Shown here piece after piece: positions 17,366 to 25,828 of a stretch of DNA of 64,000 nucleotides. Numbering within the stretch: the stretch's first letter is position 1; each line of letters opens with the position of its first letter. This DNA comes from Chitinophagales bacterium (GTDB lineage Bacteria; Bacteroidota; Bacteroidia; Chitinophagales; Chitinophagaceae): positions 1 through 64,000 of the forward strand of contig JAFLBN010000001.1 in assembly GCA_017303395.1 (NCBI GenBank). Reading direction: 5' to 3'. The position numbers were made by a program, and so were the translations under genes. Below the pieces are notes generated by a model. It ran no database searches. It saw only the letters and a list, made by a program, of their open reading frames with translations, and was not told the DNA's origin.

Positions 17366-19018
17366 TATTTTTGTATAAAGTAGTTCGGGGTCAAATGGCT
17401 TTGTGATGAAATCGTTCATCCCTACTTCTTTGGCACGTGTACGTGCTTCATCATACGCATCGGCAGTAAAGGCTATTACAGGTGTCACCTTATCATACTC
17501 ACGCAGTTTTGTAGTAGCCTGATAACCATCCATTATCGGCATATGCAAATCCATCAGTACAATATCATATTGCTTGTTCCGCATCATATCCAGTGCCTCT
17601 GCACCATGCTTGGCAATATCTACAGATGCTTTCAGGTTTTCCAGTATTTTTCTGGCCACAAGGATGTTTAGTTTATTATCCTCTACCAGCAGCACTTTCA
17701 CGCCCGACAGGTCGTGCGTTTCTATAAAGCGTTGTTCTGCATCTTTTATTTCGGTTGTCAGCCCCAGTGCTACTTCAAAAAAGAATGTTGCACCTACCCC
17801 AACTTCACTATCTACATGCAGTGTAGTCTTCATCAGCTTCAGCAATCTTTTAGATATTGCAAGCCCCAGCCCCATACCATCGTAACTGCGTGTTATGCTG
17901 CTATCCAGTTGATTGAACACATCGAAGATATTCTGCAAACGCTCGCTGCTGATGCCGATACCTGTATCTGCTACTTTGAATGTGATGTAGCATTTTTTAT
18001 CATCAGCATGGTTCATTTTCACTAAGAGAAATACTTCCCCCTTCTTCGTGAATTTGATGGCATTGCTCAGCAGATTGTGCAATACCAAGACAAGCTTTTC
18101 ATAATCGCCCAACACAAACTGTGGTATGCGGTCGTCGAAGTCAAAGCGTAGTTCTATATTTTTCTTAGCTGCTTCCAGTACAAAACTATCTACCGCATTG
18201 TGGCATAGTTTGCGGATGTCAAACGGGCGTTCGTCTATATCTACTTTGCCCGTTTCCAGTACGTTATAATACAGCACATTATCTATCAGCGATTTCAGTT
18301 GTTGTGCAGAATAGTGCAGTATCTGCACATCCCGATTCAGTGCATCGGGCACACCTTTTTCTTTCAGCAGATGTGTCATGCCCAATATACCATTGGCAGG
18401 TGTGCGTATCTCGTGGCTCATGATGGAAAGGAACCGGTTCTTTTCCTTCAGCGATTGCTCTGCCGTTTCTTTGGCATCGGCAAGTGCTTCTTCCATCTTA
18501 TAGTTATTGCGCGCTACGGTACGTACCAGCAGCAAGCTGCAAATGATTGCCACAATCAGGTGAAACGCACGCATTGCCATGACTACAGATTCGCCTCCGT
18601 AATAGGCCATACCCAATCTGGGGGTCAGTTCTGTAAAATTGACTAATACCAGACACAGCAGTGTAAAGCCGATTACAATCGCTCTCAGTGCCTTGTCTTT
18701 ATACTCGGTTACCACATAGCTAAACATCAGCAAGGGCAAATACATGACCACCGCGTTGTTATGATTATCTCTGTAGCCGGCATCAAATATCAGCACCAGC
18801 ATATCGCTGTATAATATGCTAAGTATGCCTACCGCTTTTATCCGGTTTCTGCTTATCAGGTACAGATTGAACCCGAATGCAAGTGCCGCCAACGCAAAGT
18901 ATATAGCATGCGCATCTTTATCTACTATATAGTAGATGTACGAGAAGAAGGTAATTGAGACGAGAACAGCTATAATGTTGAGGTGCAACAGTATTCTGCT
19001 CTGCTTATTATTTTTCAT
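17345..19018 (-). CDS. Hybrid sensor histidine kinase
   Basis: 557 residues. Five to six membrane helices (about 10-168); HisKA domain with phospho-acceptor H202 in SIMSHEIRTPANGILGM; HATPase domain about 305-415 (N box LHNLLSNAIKFT around N318, D351 in ADTGIGIS, G box GMGLGLA at 381-387); receiver domain about 440-555 (E446-D447, phospho-acceptor D490 in IVLMDLHMPIMDG, K540). There is no periplasmic sensor domain, so the membrane region itself probably senses the signal. No DNA-binding output is attached and no partner regulator is adjacent. Confidence 0.92.
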   Translation of the reverse strand: MKNNKQSRILLHLNIIAVLVSITFFSYIYYIVDKDAHAIYFALAALAFGFNLYLISRNRIKAVGILSILYSDMLVLIFDAGYRDNHNNAVVMYLPLLMFSYVVTEYKDKALRAIVIGFTLLCLVLVNFTELTPRLGMAYYGGESVVMAMRAFHLIVAIICSLLLVRTVARNNYKMEEALADAKETAEQSLKEKNRFLSIMSHEIRTPANGILGMTHLLKEKGVPDALNRDVQILHYSAQQLKSLIDNVLYYNVLETGKVDIDERPFDIRKLCHNAVDSFVLEAAKKNIELRFDFDDRIPQFVLGDYEKLVLVLHNLLSNAIKFTKKGEVFLLVKMNHADDKKCYITFKVADTGIGISSERLQNIFDVFNQLDSSITRSYDGMGLGLAISKRLLKLMKTTLHVDSEVGVGATFFFEVALGLTTEIKDAEQRFIETHDLSGVKVLLVEDNKLNILVARKILENLKASVDIAKHGAEALDMMRNKQYDIVLMDLHMPIMDGYQATTKLREYDKVTPVIAFTADAYDEARTRAKEVGMNDFITKPFDPELLYTKIITNLAP

Positions 19019-19176
19019 AGCAGTGCTTTGAGGCCGCCGGCCGTTTGAAATAGAGTTGCTACAGGTAGTGTTGTGTTTATTTCGTTGTCTCTTCTTGCAC
19101 CCATAACAAATGTAGCAAATCGTATGGGGGAATTCAAATTATATTATACTGAATGTGTCGGCCGCTGATATTTATT

Positions 19177-19184
19177 TACCTTTG
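19177..19184 (+). promoter_or_regulatory. Putative -7 promoter box (TACCTTTG)
   Basis: TACCTTTG fits TAnnTTTG, 24 nt before the rpe ATG. It excludes the longer in-frame start at 19155, which would lie upstream of the transcript. Confidence 0.5.
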
Positions 19185-19208
19185 CAGCATCGAAAAAACA
19201 ACTCATTT

Positions 19209-19862
19209 ATGCCAATTATAGCGCCTTCAATCCTTTCTGCTGATTTTCTGAACCTGGGACGCGATATTGAAATGGTAAATAACAGTGAAGCCGATTGGTT
19301 TCACCTGGATGTAATGGACGGGCGCTTTGTTCCCAACATCAGTTATGGTATGTCTATCATCGCGCAGATGAAGAAAAAGGCTACCAAAACAATGGATGTG
19401 CACCTGATGATTGTAGAGCCTGAGAAATATTTTGAGGACTTCAAAAAAGCAGGCGCCGATATACTGACGGTACACTACGAAGCCAGCACACACCTGCACC
19501 GCAGCCTGCAAGCCATCAAGGCACTGGGTATGAAGGCGGGCGTATCGCTGAACCCACACACACCGGTTAGTGTATTGGAAGACGTGATTACAGAAATAGA
19601 CCTTGTACTGATAATGAGCGTGAACCCCGGCTTTGGCGGACAGAAGTTTATACCACAGGCGCTGAACAAAATCAGTAAGCTGAAGGCTATGATTACCGCT
19701 ACTGGTAGCAATGCGCTGATAGAGGTAGATGGCGGTGTGACATTGGAAAATGCCGCTGCACTGGTAGCTGCAGGTGCAGATGCACTGGTGGCAGGCAATA
19801 CCGTATTTTCTTCGCCAGACCCTGCCGATACTATAAAAAAGCTGAAGCAGGTAGGAAAATAA
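19209..19862 (+). CDS. rpe: Ribulose-phosphate 3-epimerase
   Basis: 217 residues, the normal family length. It interconverts ribulose 5-phosphate and xylulose 5-phosphate in the pentose phosphate pathway, in the cytoplasm. Family signatures are complete: IAPSILSADF at 4-13, HLDVMDGRFVPN at 32-43 with the metal/catalytic Asp, MSVNPGFGGQKF at 136-147, and IEVDGGV at 171-177. The start at 19209 gives the canonical N-terminus and fits the promoter box just upstream. A TonB receptor gene follows after 29 nt and may be co-transcribed. Confidence 0.96.
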   Translation: MPIIAPSILSADFLNLGRDIEMVNNSEADWFHLDVMDGRFVPNISYGMSIIAQMKKKATKTMDVHLMIVEPEKYFEDFKKAGADILTVHYEASTHLHRSLQAIKALGMKAGVSLNPHTPVSVLEDVITEIDLVLIMSVNPGFGGQKFIPQALNKISKLKAMITATGSNALIEVDGGVTLENAAALVAAGADALVAGNTVFSSPDPADTIKKLKQVGK

Positions 19863-19891
19863 ACGTAACTTTTAAACGTTATTTATCCAAT

Positions 19892-22336
19892 ATGTTCCCA
19901 AAACAGATTGTTTTATCGGCCATCTTCATGATGGCCTCTGTATATACCTATGCACAAACTGCTACCCTGCAGGGTAGGGTTATGAACGAACGTGGCAGGG
20001 CACTGGATGCTGCCACGGTAGCTGTAGAGGGCTCTACTATAGGTGCCACTACCAATGAAAAAGGCCAGTACACCCTGCAGGTACCTGCAGGCACTGCCGT
20101 TAAAATAGTATTCTCTTACAGCGGTTTTCTTACAGATAAAAAAGAGATTACCCTCAGTGCCAACGAAACCAAGACACTGGACATCCGGCTGAAAAAAGTA
20201 GACAGAGAACTGACAGGCGTTACCATAAAAGGCGAGCGCCAGAATGATATCGGCTCTGTAAGAATCGATGCTACAAAATCGGGGCTGCTGCCAACAGTTG
20301 GCTTTGGTGATGGTGTAAATGCCATGATTAAAACCATGGTGGGTACAAACAACGAGCTTACTTCTCAGTACAACGTGCGCGGCGGCAACTACGATGAAAA
20401 CCTTGTTTATGTAAACGACTTTGAAATATATCGCCCCTTCCTTACCCGCAGCGGACAACAGGAAGGTATGAGCTTTGTGAATGCAGACCTTGTATCGGGT
20501 GTAAACTTTTCGGTGGGTGGTTTCCAGAGCAAGTATGGCGATAAGATGAGCAGTGTGCTGGATGTTACCTACAAACGCCCCAAACAATTTGGCGGCCGCG
20601 CTGTAGCCAGCCTCTTAGGCGCCAGCCTTTCTTTAGAAGGTGCCAGTAAAAACGAAAAACTCACTTACCTGATAGGTGTACGCCATAAGAGTAATCAATA
20701 CCTGCTGAGATCTCAACCAACAAAAGGTATATACAACCCTTCATTTACAGATGCGCAGTTTCTTTTAAACTACCGTTTCAATCAAAAATGGGATATAGAA
20801 GCAATAGGCAACTATGCACGCAACCGCTTCAGCTTCATACCTGAAGAATCTACCAGCAGCTTTGGCTTGATAAATAAAGCCTACCAGTTGCGTATGTTCT
20901 ACAACGGAAGCGAGATAGATCAGTTCGACTCTCGTTTCGGTGGCCTCTCTACAACTTTCCGTCCCAATGAAAAGTTGAAACTGAAACTGCTTGCATCGGG
21001 CTTTCAAACAAATGAAAAAGAAACCTACGACATAAACGGCGAGTATCTGCTGGGCGAACTGGAAACAGACCTTGGCAAAGAAAGCTTCGGGCAGGTAAAG
21101 ACCTATCTGGGTACAGGTATCATACACAACTATGCACGCAACTACCTGAAGGTGAATGTGGGCAATCTGGCACACCGCGGTTCTTACAGTGGCAACCTAC
21201 ACTTTATACAATGGGGTTTGGATGCCAACGTTACCAATATTGAAGACAAGCTGTACGAATGGGAGCGCCGCGACTCTGCAGGCTTCACCCAACCATACAA
21301 CCCCAACAAGCTGGAACTGACACGTTTCTACCGCTCCGGTGCTACGTTCGATTATATGCGCTACAGTGGCTTCCTGCAAGACAATTTCCGTTTCAACGAT
21401 TCACTCGACCTGACGATATCGCTCGGTGTGCGCTTCAACTACAGTACGCTGAACAATGAGTTCTTGGCAAGCCCTCGCATGCAGGTATCATACAAGCCTA
21501 AGTGGCGCACCAATATGGTATTTAAAATGGCTGGTGGTTTGTATCAGCAGCCCAACTTCTACCGCGAAATGCGCGACCTGAATGGTAATGTAAATACCAA
21601 CCTGAAAGCACAGAAGTCTTACCATGCAGTAGCAGGTTTAGATTACAACTTCCAGGCATGGGCACGCCCTTTCAAAATGACGACAGAGGTTTACTACAAA
21701 GGCCTGTGGGACCTGGTGCCATACGAGTATGATAATGTACGCATACGCTACTTTGGCAAGAACAACTCTGTAGGCTATGCAGTAGGTGGTGAGGTGCGCC
21801 TGTATGGCGACCTTGTAAAAGATGCAACATCTTGGATAAGCATCGGCATTATGAAAACAATGGAAGACATTACGGACGATTCTGTCGTTACAACAAATAA
21901 TGGTGTTACAACAGGTGTTTCCTACCCCGGCTATGTACCCCGCCCTGCCGACCAGCGTTTTATGCTGGGCATGTATTTTGAAGACTATTTCCCTAAATGG
22001 AAAAACTTTAAAATGCACCTGAACCTGATGTATGCAACAGGCCTTCCCTTCGGCCCACCGGATGCGGCACGCTATGGAGATACGCTGCGCCTGCCCGACT
22101 ACAAGCGTGTAGATATAGGCTTCAGCACCCTGCTGCTGAATGGTGCAAAACACAAAAGCAAAGTACTGAGCAGTGTTAAAAACAGTTGGCTGAGCCTTGA
22201 AGTGTTTAATCTTTTGGGCATTCAGAACACACTGTCTTACACATGGGTACAAGACCAGACTAGCGGCAAAACATTCGCCGTTCCAAACCGCCTCACAGCA
22301 CGATTGATTAACGTGAAGCTGATAGTCGATTTTTAG
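19892..22336 (+). CDS. TonB-dependent receptor
   Basis: 814 residues. Signal peptide (MFPKQIVLSAIFMMASVYTY plus AQ); carboxypeptidase-regulatory-like domain about 25-110 (LQGRVMNERGRALDAATVAV, NEKGQYTLQVPAG); plug about 120-230 (MVGTNNELTSQYNVRGGNYD, ENLVYVNDFEIYRP); the rest is a beta-barrel ending LINVKLIVDF. There is no STN domain and no SusD neighbour. The substrate is not visible. It has its own terminator (22370-22397) and probably shares a transcript with rpe. Confidence 0.92.
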   Translation: MFPKQIVLSAIFMMASVYTYAQTATLQGRVMNERGRALDAATVAVEGSTIGATTNEKGQYTLQVPAGTAVKIVFSYSGFLTDKKEITLSANETKTLDIRLKKVDRELTGVTIKGERQNDIGSVRIDATKSGLLPTVGFGDGVNAMIKTMVGTNNELTSQYNVRGGNYDENLVYVNDFEIYRPFLTRSGQQEGMSFVNADLVSGVNFSVGGFQSKYGDKMSSVLDVTYKRPKQFGGRAVASLLGASLSLEGASKNEKLTYLIGVRHKSNQYLLRSQPTKGIYNPSFTDAQFLLNYRFNQKWDIEAIGNYARNRFSFIPEESTSSFGLINKAYQLRMFYNGSEIDQFDSRFGGLSTTFRPNEKLKLKLLASGFQTNEKETYDINGEYLLGELETDLGKESFGQVKTYLGTGIIHNYARNYLKVNVGNLAHRGSYSGNLHFIQWGLDANVTNIEDKLYEWERRDSAGFTQPYNPNKLELTRFYRSGATFDYMRYSGFLQDNFRFNDSLDLTISLGVRFNYSTLNNEFLASPRMQVSYKPKWRTNMVFKMAGGLYQQPNFYREMRDLNGNVNTNLKAQKSYHAVAGLDYNFQAWARPFKMTTEVYYKGLWDLVPYEYDNVRIRYFGKNNSVGYAVGGEVRLYGDLVKDATSWISIGIMKTMEDITDDSVVTTNNGVTTGVSYPGYVPRPADQRFMLGMYFEDYFPKWKNFKMHLNLMYATGLPFGPPDAARYGDTLRLPDYKRVDIGFSTLLLNGAKHKSKVLSSVKNSWLSLEVFNLLGIQNTLSYTWVQDQTSGKTFAVPNRLTARLINVKLIVDF

Positions 22337-22369
22337 ATACTAAAACTATATACATAAATACTCATGCAG

Positions 22370-22397
22370 AAAGGTGGTTTACTAAAACCACCTTTTT
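22370..22397 (+). terminator. Rho-independent terminator
   Basis: AAAGGTGGTTT and AAACCACCTTT form an 11-bp stem with loop ACTA, followed by TTT. It ends the TonB receptor gene. An in-frame ATG at 22364 is just before it and so is not the start of the next gene. Confidence 0.85.
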
Positions 22398-22444
22398 TGC
22401 TGTATAGCTGTGCGCGATATTGGTTGTACAAAATCATCGAGCTT

Positions 22445-24148
22445 ATGAAAAAATTATTCGTTGTACTAATCACATTTGTGTTTTTCACCACTACTATCAG
22501 TGTACAAGCACAAAACATCATCAAGCATTTTAACAATGCAATGAATGAAAATATAGACTACATGATACCTACTAATGAGTATGTATTATCGGGCAACACC
22601 TACCCTCCTACCATTAGTGGCATGAATAATGTAGGTCCATCTACCACAGTTTCCCGCATACAACTACAAGTTATAGACGACCAGTTGAATACTATTTGGT
22701 TTAAAACATACTGTACACAAAATGAAGTAAACGATTATCAGAACTCGATTTGTCCGAACCTTAATGTTTTTTTTACAGCAGGCGATGCTAAGCAAACAAG
22801 TGATGAAGGGTTCATTATTTGCGGACGCGTGCGTGTTGATGGAGAAACATCTGGCTGCTCTTTTGCACCTACATACGACGATTTGTTTTTGCTAAAAACC
22901 GATGCATCGGGAGCAGTGCAGTGGTACAGAAGATATGACGACCCTGCCATGCAATTCGGCATGCTCAATAGCGTAATAGAAGCTTCAAACGGAAATTTCA
23001 TAACATGTGGTTATCAAAACTATGGCAGTATGCAATGGGGTGTTATCATCGGCGTAGATGCTAATGGTGGCCTATTATGGTCTAACTATGCTGTTACACC
23101 CGCTTATTGGGACCCTTCGGTTACTGTACCATCAGAATACTTTGAAATTACTTCATATCAGAACGATTATGCTTTGGTTGGTATTGCCAATACATTTGGC
23201 GGTGTGTGGGGCGCTACCCTCATAACAGTTATTGATGCTAATGGGAATTATATTGCCGACAATATCGTTGACAACCAAAGGTACGGTTATGTGATAGTAG
23301 GACACGGTATAGACGATGCTGATGATGGAGATGTGGTAATAACAGGTGCTGCAGGCACACCTTGTCAGGGTGGTTCTCATGTAATGATACTAAAGATTAA
23401 TCCTGTTACACTTGCTCAAAACTTCTTTAAGATTTTTGAAAACCCGAGTTCAGGCTTCTCAACATGGGGGCATAGCATTATTACCCTCAATAGTGTTGGC
23501 GGGCTGTTTTGTGTTACCGGACAAACGGATGAGTACGGTGGTGGGTTGTATGTAGAAACCGACTACAACGGAAATCTGCTACGCTATGTGCCATACGGAG
23601 CTAATGATGCAGCACAAGGGCGCTCTATTGTAGCCAATACTGCAGGTGCATTTCCAACATTTACAGGCATACATCTTAATGCGCCGGAGCCAACATTTGT
23701 AATACGGAACAACTATGGATACGATTGTCCTTCTGATATTAGTAAACCTGAATACGATACTCCGCTTGATAATTATCCATCAGACCATATTTATCCACCA
23801 ATCGCAGAAATAGATGAACCGGTAGTAGACTATGACCTGCAGCCTGATGAAAATGTTGTTTGCGGACAATTAAAAAACGGAACTACCACAGTTGCCAAAA
23901 TACCTGAAGGCAAAAACATAGGACTGTACCCGAACCCTGCCACCAGTACGCTAAATATTACTATGAGTAACACGTTAGCCAACAGCACACTGAAAGTGTA
24001 TGATATGACAGGCAAAGAAGTACTAAGCCAGCATATCAGCAGTAAAACGACAACTATAAATATTGCTACGCTACCTGCGGGCAATTACATTCTGAAAATA
24101 ACAAATACACAAGGCTTCTCAGAAAGAGCAATTTTCACTAAGGAATAA
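22445..24148 (+). CDS. Secreted T9SS protein, possible beta-propeller
   Basis: 567 residues from the ATG at 22445, which opens a signal peptide (MKKLFVVLITFVFFTTTISV then QAQ). The middle has recurring sheets such as TSDEGFIICGRVRVDG, ASNGNFITCGYQNYG and VVITGAAGTPCQGGS, like proteins annotated as hypothetical secreted beta-propellers. The end is a type A T9SS sorting domain (IGLYPNPATSTLNITMS, then SERAIFTKE). A terminator follows directly. Function unknown. Confidence 0.8.
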   Translation: MKKLFVVLITFVFFTTTISVQAQNIIKHFNNAMNENIDYMIPTNEYVLSGNTYPPTISGMNNVGPSTTVSRIQLQVIDDQLNTIWFKTYCTQNEVNDYQNSICPNLNVFFTAGDAKQTSDEGFIICGRVRVDGETSGCSFAPTYDDLFLLKTDASGAVQWYRRYDDPAMQFGMLNSVIEASNGNFITCGYQNYGSMQWGVIIGVDANGGLLWSNYAVTPAYWDPSVTVPSEYFEITSYQNDYALVGIANTFGGVWGATLITVIDANGNYIADNIVDNQRYGYVIVGHGIDDADDGDVVITGAAGTPCQGGSHVMILKINPVTLAQNFFKIFENPSSGFSTWGHSIITLNSVGGLFCVTGQTDEYGGGLYVETDYNGNLLRYVPYGANDAAQGRSIVANTAGAFPTFTGIHLNAPEPTFVIRNNYGYDCPSDISKPEYDTPLDNYPSDHIYPPIAEIDEPVVDYDLQPDENVVCGQLKNGTTTVAKIPEGKNIGLYPNPATSTLNITMSNTLANSTLKVYDMTGKEVLSQHISSKTTTINIATLPAGNYILKITNTQGFSERAIFTKE

Positions 24149-24163
24149 TAATATTGCGTCTAT

Positions 24164-24205
24164 ATTAACAAAAAAACCAGTGTATACACTGGTTTTTTTG
24201 TTAAT
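24164..24205 (+). terminator. Rho-independent terminator
   Basis: ATTAACAAAAAAACCAGTGT pairs with ACACTGGTTTTTTTGTTAAT, a nearly perfect long stem with a T-rich 3' arm, 15 nt after the T9SS gene stop. Confidence 0.85.
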
Positions 24206-24292
24206 AACTCATTTATATATTGCTTTATCATATAAACGCAATATTTTACATGTATTACTGAATAGTGTTTTATATACTACCACTATTATACC

Positions 24293-24352
24293 ATGAAACA
24301 AATCCTTTTCTTCTTATGTGTAGCTGATAGCCACAAACGTGGCTCGCCATGA
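24293..24352 (+). CDS. Possible 19-residue leader peptide coupled to the LytTR gene
   Basis: ATG at 24293 encodes MKQILFFLCVADSHKRGSP and stops at the TGA inside ATGA, overlapping the ATG of the LytTR regulator at 24349. The overlap is the classic arrangement for translational coupling. It is too short to judge by composition, so the evidence is position alone. Confidence 0.35.
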   Translation: MKQILFFLCVADSHKRGSP

Positions 24353-25116
24353 CATGTTCCATTACAAAGCCTAATATATCAGATATGAGAGAAGCCATAA
24401 AAACAATCATAGTAGGAAACAGGCGCCCCGAAGCAGGTCGCTTGCACAACATTTTATCTGCACACTGTCCGCAAGTAGCCGTAAGCGGCATTGCTTTTTC
24501 TGCCGCAGAGGCCGAACAACTGGTATCGCGGACCAGCCCGGGGCTGGCCTTTATGGAAATGGACTTCCAAGAGAATGGAAGTAGGCTGCTTACAAAGCTG
24601 TCAGCCTTGGACTGTAATATCATCTTTACAGCCCCAGAACAGCAATACACACTCAATCAGGTACCTGAACTGGCTATTGATTGCCTGCATTACCATGCGG
24701 ATATCAAAGACATTACCAATGCGGTAAGCAAAGCCCTGCAATTGCAATGGCTGAAGCAGCAAATGAATAAAATCAACCATATTAATCAATTGCAGACAAT
24801 AGCCCTCAGCAACCTGAACGAGATACAATTTGTACAGCCCCAACACGTCATACGCCTGGAAGCCAGTAATAACTATACCAACTTCTTTCTGGCTGACGGC
24901 AGTAAAATAACCGTCAGCCATACACTGAAGCACTATGAAGAAACTTTGATACCACATGGTTTTGTAAGAGTCCACCAATCGCACATCATCAACATCAATA
25001 AAATACGCAAGTATGTAAAAGGCAAAGGCGGCTATGTAATAATGCAGGATGGTGAATGCATTAATATATCGCCCAACAGAAAAGAAGTCCTGTTCAAATC
25101 GCTGAATATAACATAA
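24349..25116 (+). CDS. LytTR DNA-binding regulator with degenerate receiver domain
   Basis: 255 residues. The N-terminal ~130 residues have the outline of a receiver domain but lack its active site: the acidic pair is replaced by G23-N24 (TIIVGNRRPE), the phospho-acceptor Asp by E70 (LAFMEMDF), and the conserved Lys-Pro by Y105-H106. The C-terminal LytTR domain is intact (about 150-253: IRLEASNNYTNFFLADG, GFVRVHQSHIININKI, ISPNRKEV). It should bind DNA without phosphorylation control. No histidine kinase of the LytS type is next to it. A strong terminator follows. Confidence 0.88.
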   Translation: MTCSITKPNISDMREAIKTIIVGNRRPEAGRLHNILSAHCPQVAVSGIAFSAAEAEQLVSRTSPGLAFMEMDFQENGSRLLTKLSALDCNIIFTAPEQQYTLNQVPELAIDCLHYHADIKDITNAVSKALQLQWLKQQMNKINHINQLQTIALSNLNEIQFVQPQHVIRLEASNNYTNFFLADGSKITVSHTLKHYEETLIPHGFVRVHQSHIININKIRKYVKGKGGYVIMQDGECINISPNRKEVLFKSLNIT

Positions 25117-25158
25117 GCATACAGCCCCTGAAACTATTACCACGAAGGCCTTCCCCTG

Positions 25159-25190
25159 AAAAGCACAGCCCCCGCTGTGCTTTTTTATTT
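25159..25190 (+). terminator. Rho-independent terminator
   Basis: AAAAGCACAGC and GCTGTGCTTTT form the stem around CCCC, followed by TTATTT. It ends the LytTR gene. Confidence 0.9.
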
Positions 25191-25199
25191 CTTAATGGT

Positions 25200-25232
25200 T
25201 GGTTAACGCTTAACAAAGCTAGTCGTTAACCA
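25200..25232. other. Inverted repeat, possible operator
   Basis: TGGTTAACG (25200-25208) and CGTTAACCA (25224-25232) are perfect inverted 9-mers 15 nt apart, in the intergenic region between the LytTR gene and the small-peptide genes. No T-run follows, so a protein-binding site is as likely as a hairpin. Confidence 0.35.
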
Positions 25233-25309
25233 CTTCTAAACGACCGGTTAAGTGCCCCGTTTTTTTTGGCAACCCCTTGTTTGTAGTTGCATATTTGCAT
25301 TGTCAAACG

Positions 25310-25528
25310 GAAACAAACGAAGACAACAAAACAAAAAACACAGCCTTTTAAAACAAACTTTAAAAAACACACACAATGCAAAAGATTACAATGTTCATAG
25401 CTATACTGGGTTGCATAGTAGCTGCAGTAAACATCTAAGCAAAGTGAACACAAAACAAAAACTAAAAAACACCTGAAAAAGGGAACAAACAAAACAAACA
25501 CATTATCAAACATCAAAACAAACAAAAA
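25310..25528 (+). other. A/C-rich, T-poor leader region around two tiny genes
   Basis: The plus strand is dominated by A and C (repeated AAACAAAC/ACAAAAAC units) with long runs without T, both before the 20-codon gene at 25376 and between it and the gene at 25529. Such sequence would give an unstructured mRNA leader, favourable for strong translation. The composition differs sharply from neighbouring intergenic DNA. Confidence 0.5.
25376..25438 (+). CDS. Putative 20-residue membrane peptide
   Basis: ATG at 25376, protein MQKITMFIAILGCIVAAVNI. Two to three polar residues are followed by one hydrophobic helix to the end, which is the pattern of very small membrane proteins. It lies in the A/C-rich leader, 90 nt before a 51-codon membrane-peptide gene. 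Too short for family assignment; support is the hydrophobic design, the ATG context and the paired arrangement. Confidence 0.4.
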   Translation: MQKITMFIAILGCIVAAVNI

Positions 25529-25684
25529 ATGAAATCGCTGTTACTTGCTCCAATCGGTCTGCTGCTTCGCTGCTATCTTGGCTTTGCCTTCATGATGGTG
25601 TTCCTGCAAAAGCAAAAGGTAAAACGCATTGAGAAAAGAATTGCGATGGCATCTATGAAAGATGCTCGCCAACTGGGTGTATAG
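25529..25684 (+). CDS. Small membrane protein, 51 aa
   Basis: ATG at 25529. The first ~27 residues are hydrophobic (MKSLLLAPIGLLLRCYLGFA, then FMMVFL) and the rest is a basic amphipathic tail (QKQKVKRIEKRIAMASMKDA). One membrane helix with a positively charged cytoplasmic tail fits a small regulatory or stress membrane protein. It follows an A-rich stretch (AACAAACAAAAA) and precedes a bidirectional terminator by about 80 nt. No family was recognised. Confidence 0.55.
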   Translation: MKSLLLAPIGLLLRCYLGFAFMMVFLQKQKVKRIEKRIAMASMKDARQLGV

Positions 25685-25762
25685 CATCGTTTTTGTTTGT
25701 TGAAATCATTATAAGTGAGAGAGCCATTTGTAGTTATTGCACGATAACAACACATGTCACAA

Positions 25763-25798
25763 AAAATCCCCCGATGCTTATCGGGGGATTTTCTTTTT
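25763..25798. terminator. Bidirectional terminator hairpin
   Basis: AAAATCCCCCGAT and ATCGGGGGATTTT form a strong stem with loop GCTT, followed by CTTTTTT; A-rich on the other side. It separates the small membrane protein gene from the convergent T9SS gene. Confidence 0.9.
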
Positions 25799-25828
25799 TA
25801 CAATCAATATCTCATAAAAGCATTGCCG

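Noticed and set aside
19155-19208. Extended rpe start
   Set aside because: It lies upstream of or over the TACCTTTG box and adds residues not in the family; the start at 19209 gives the normal length.
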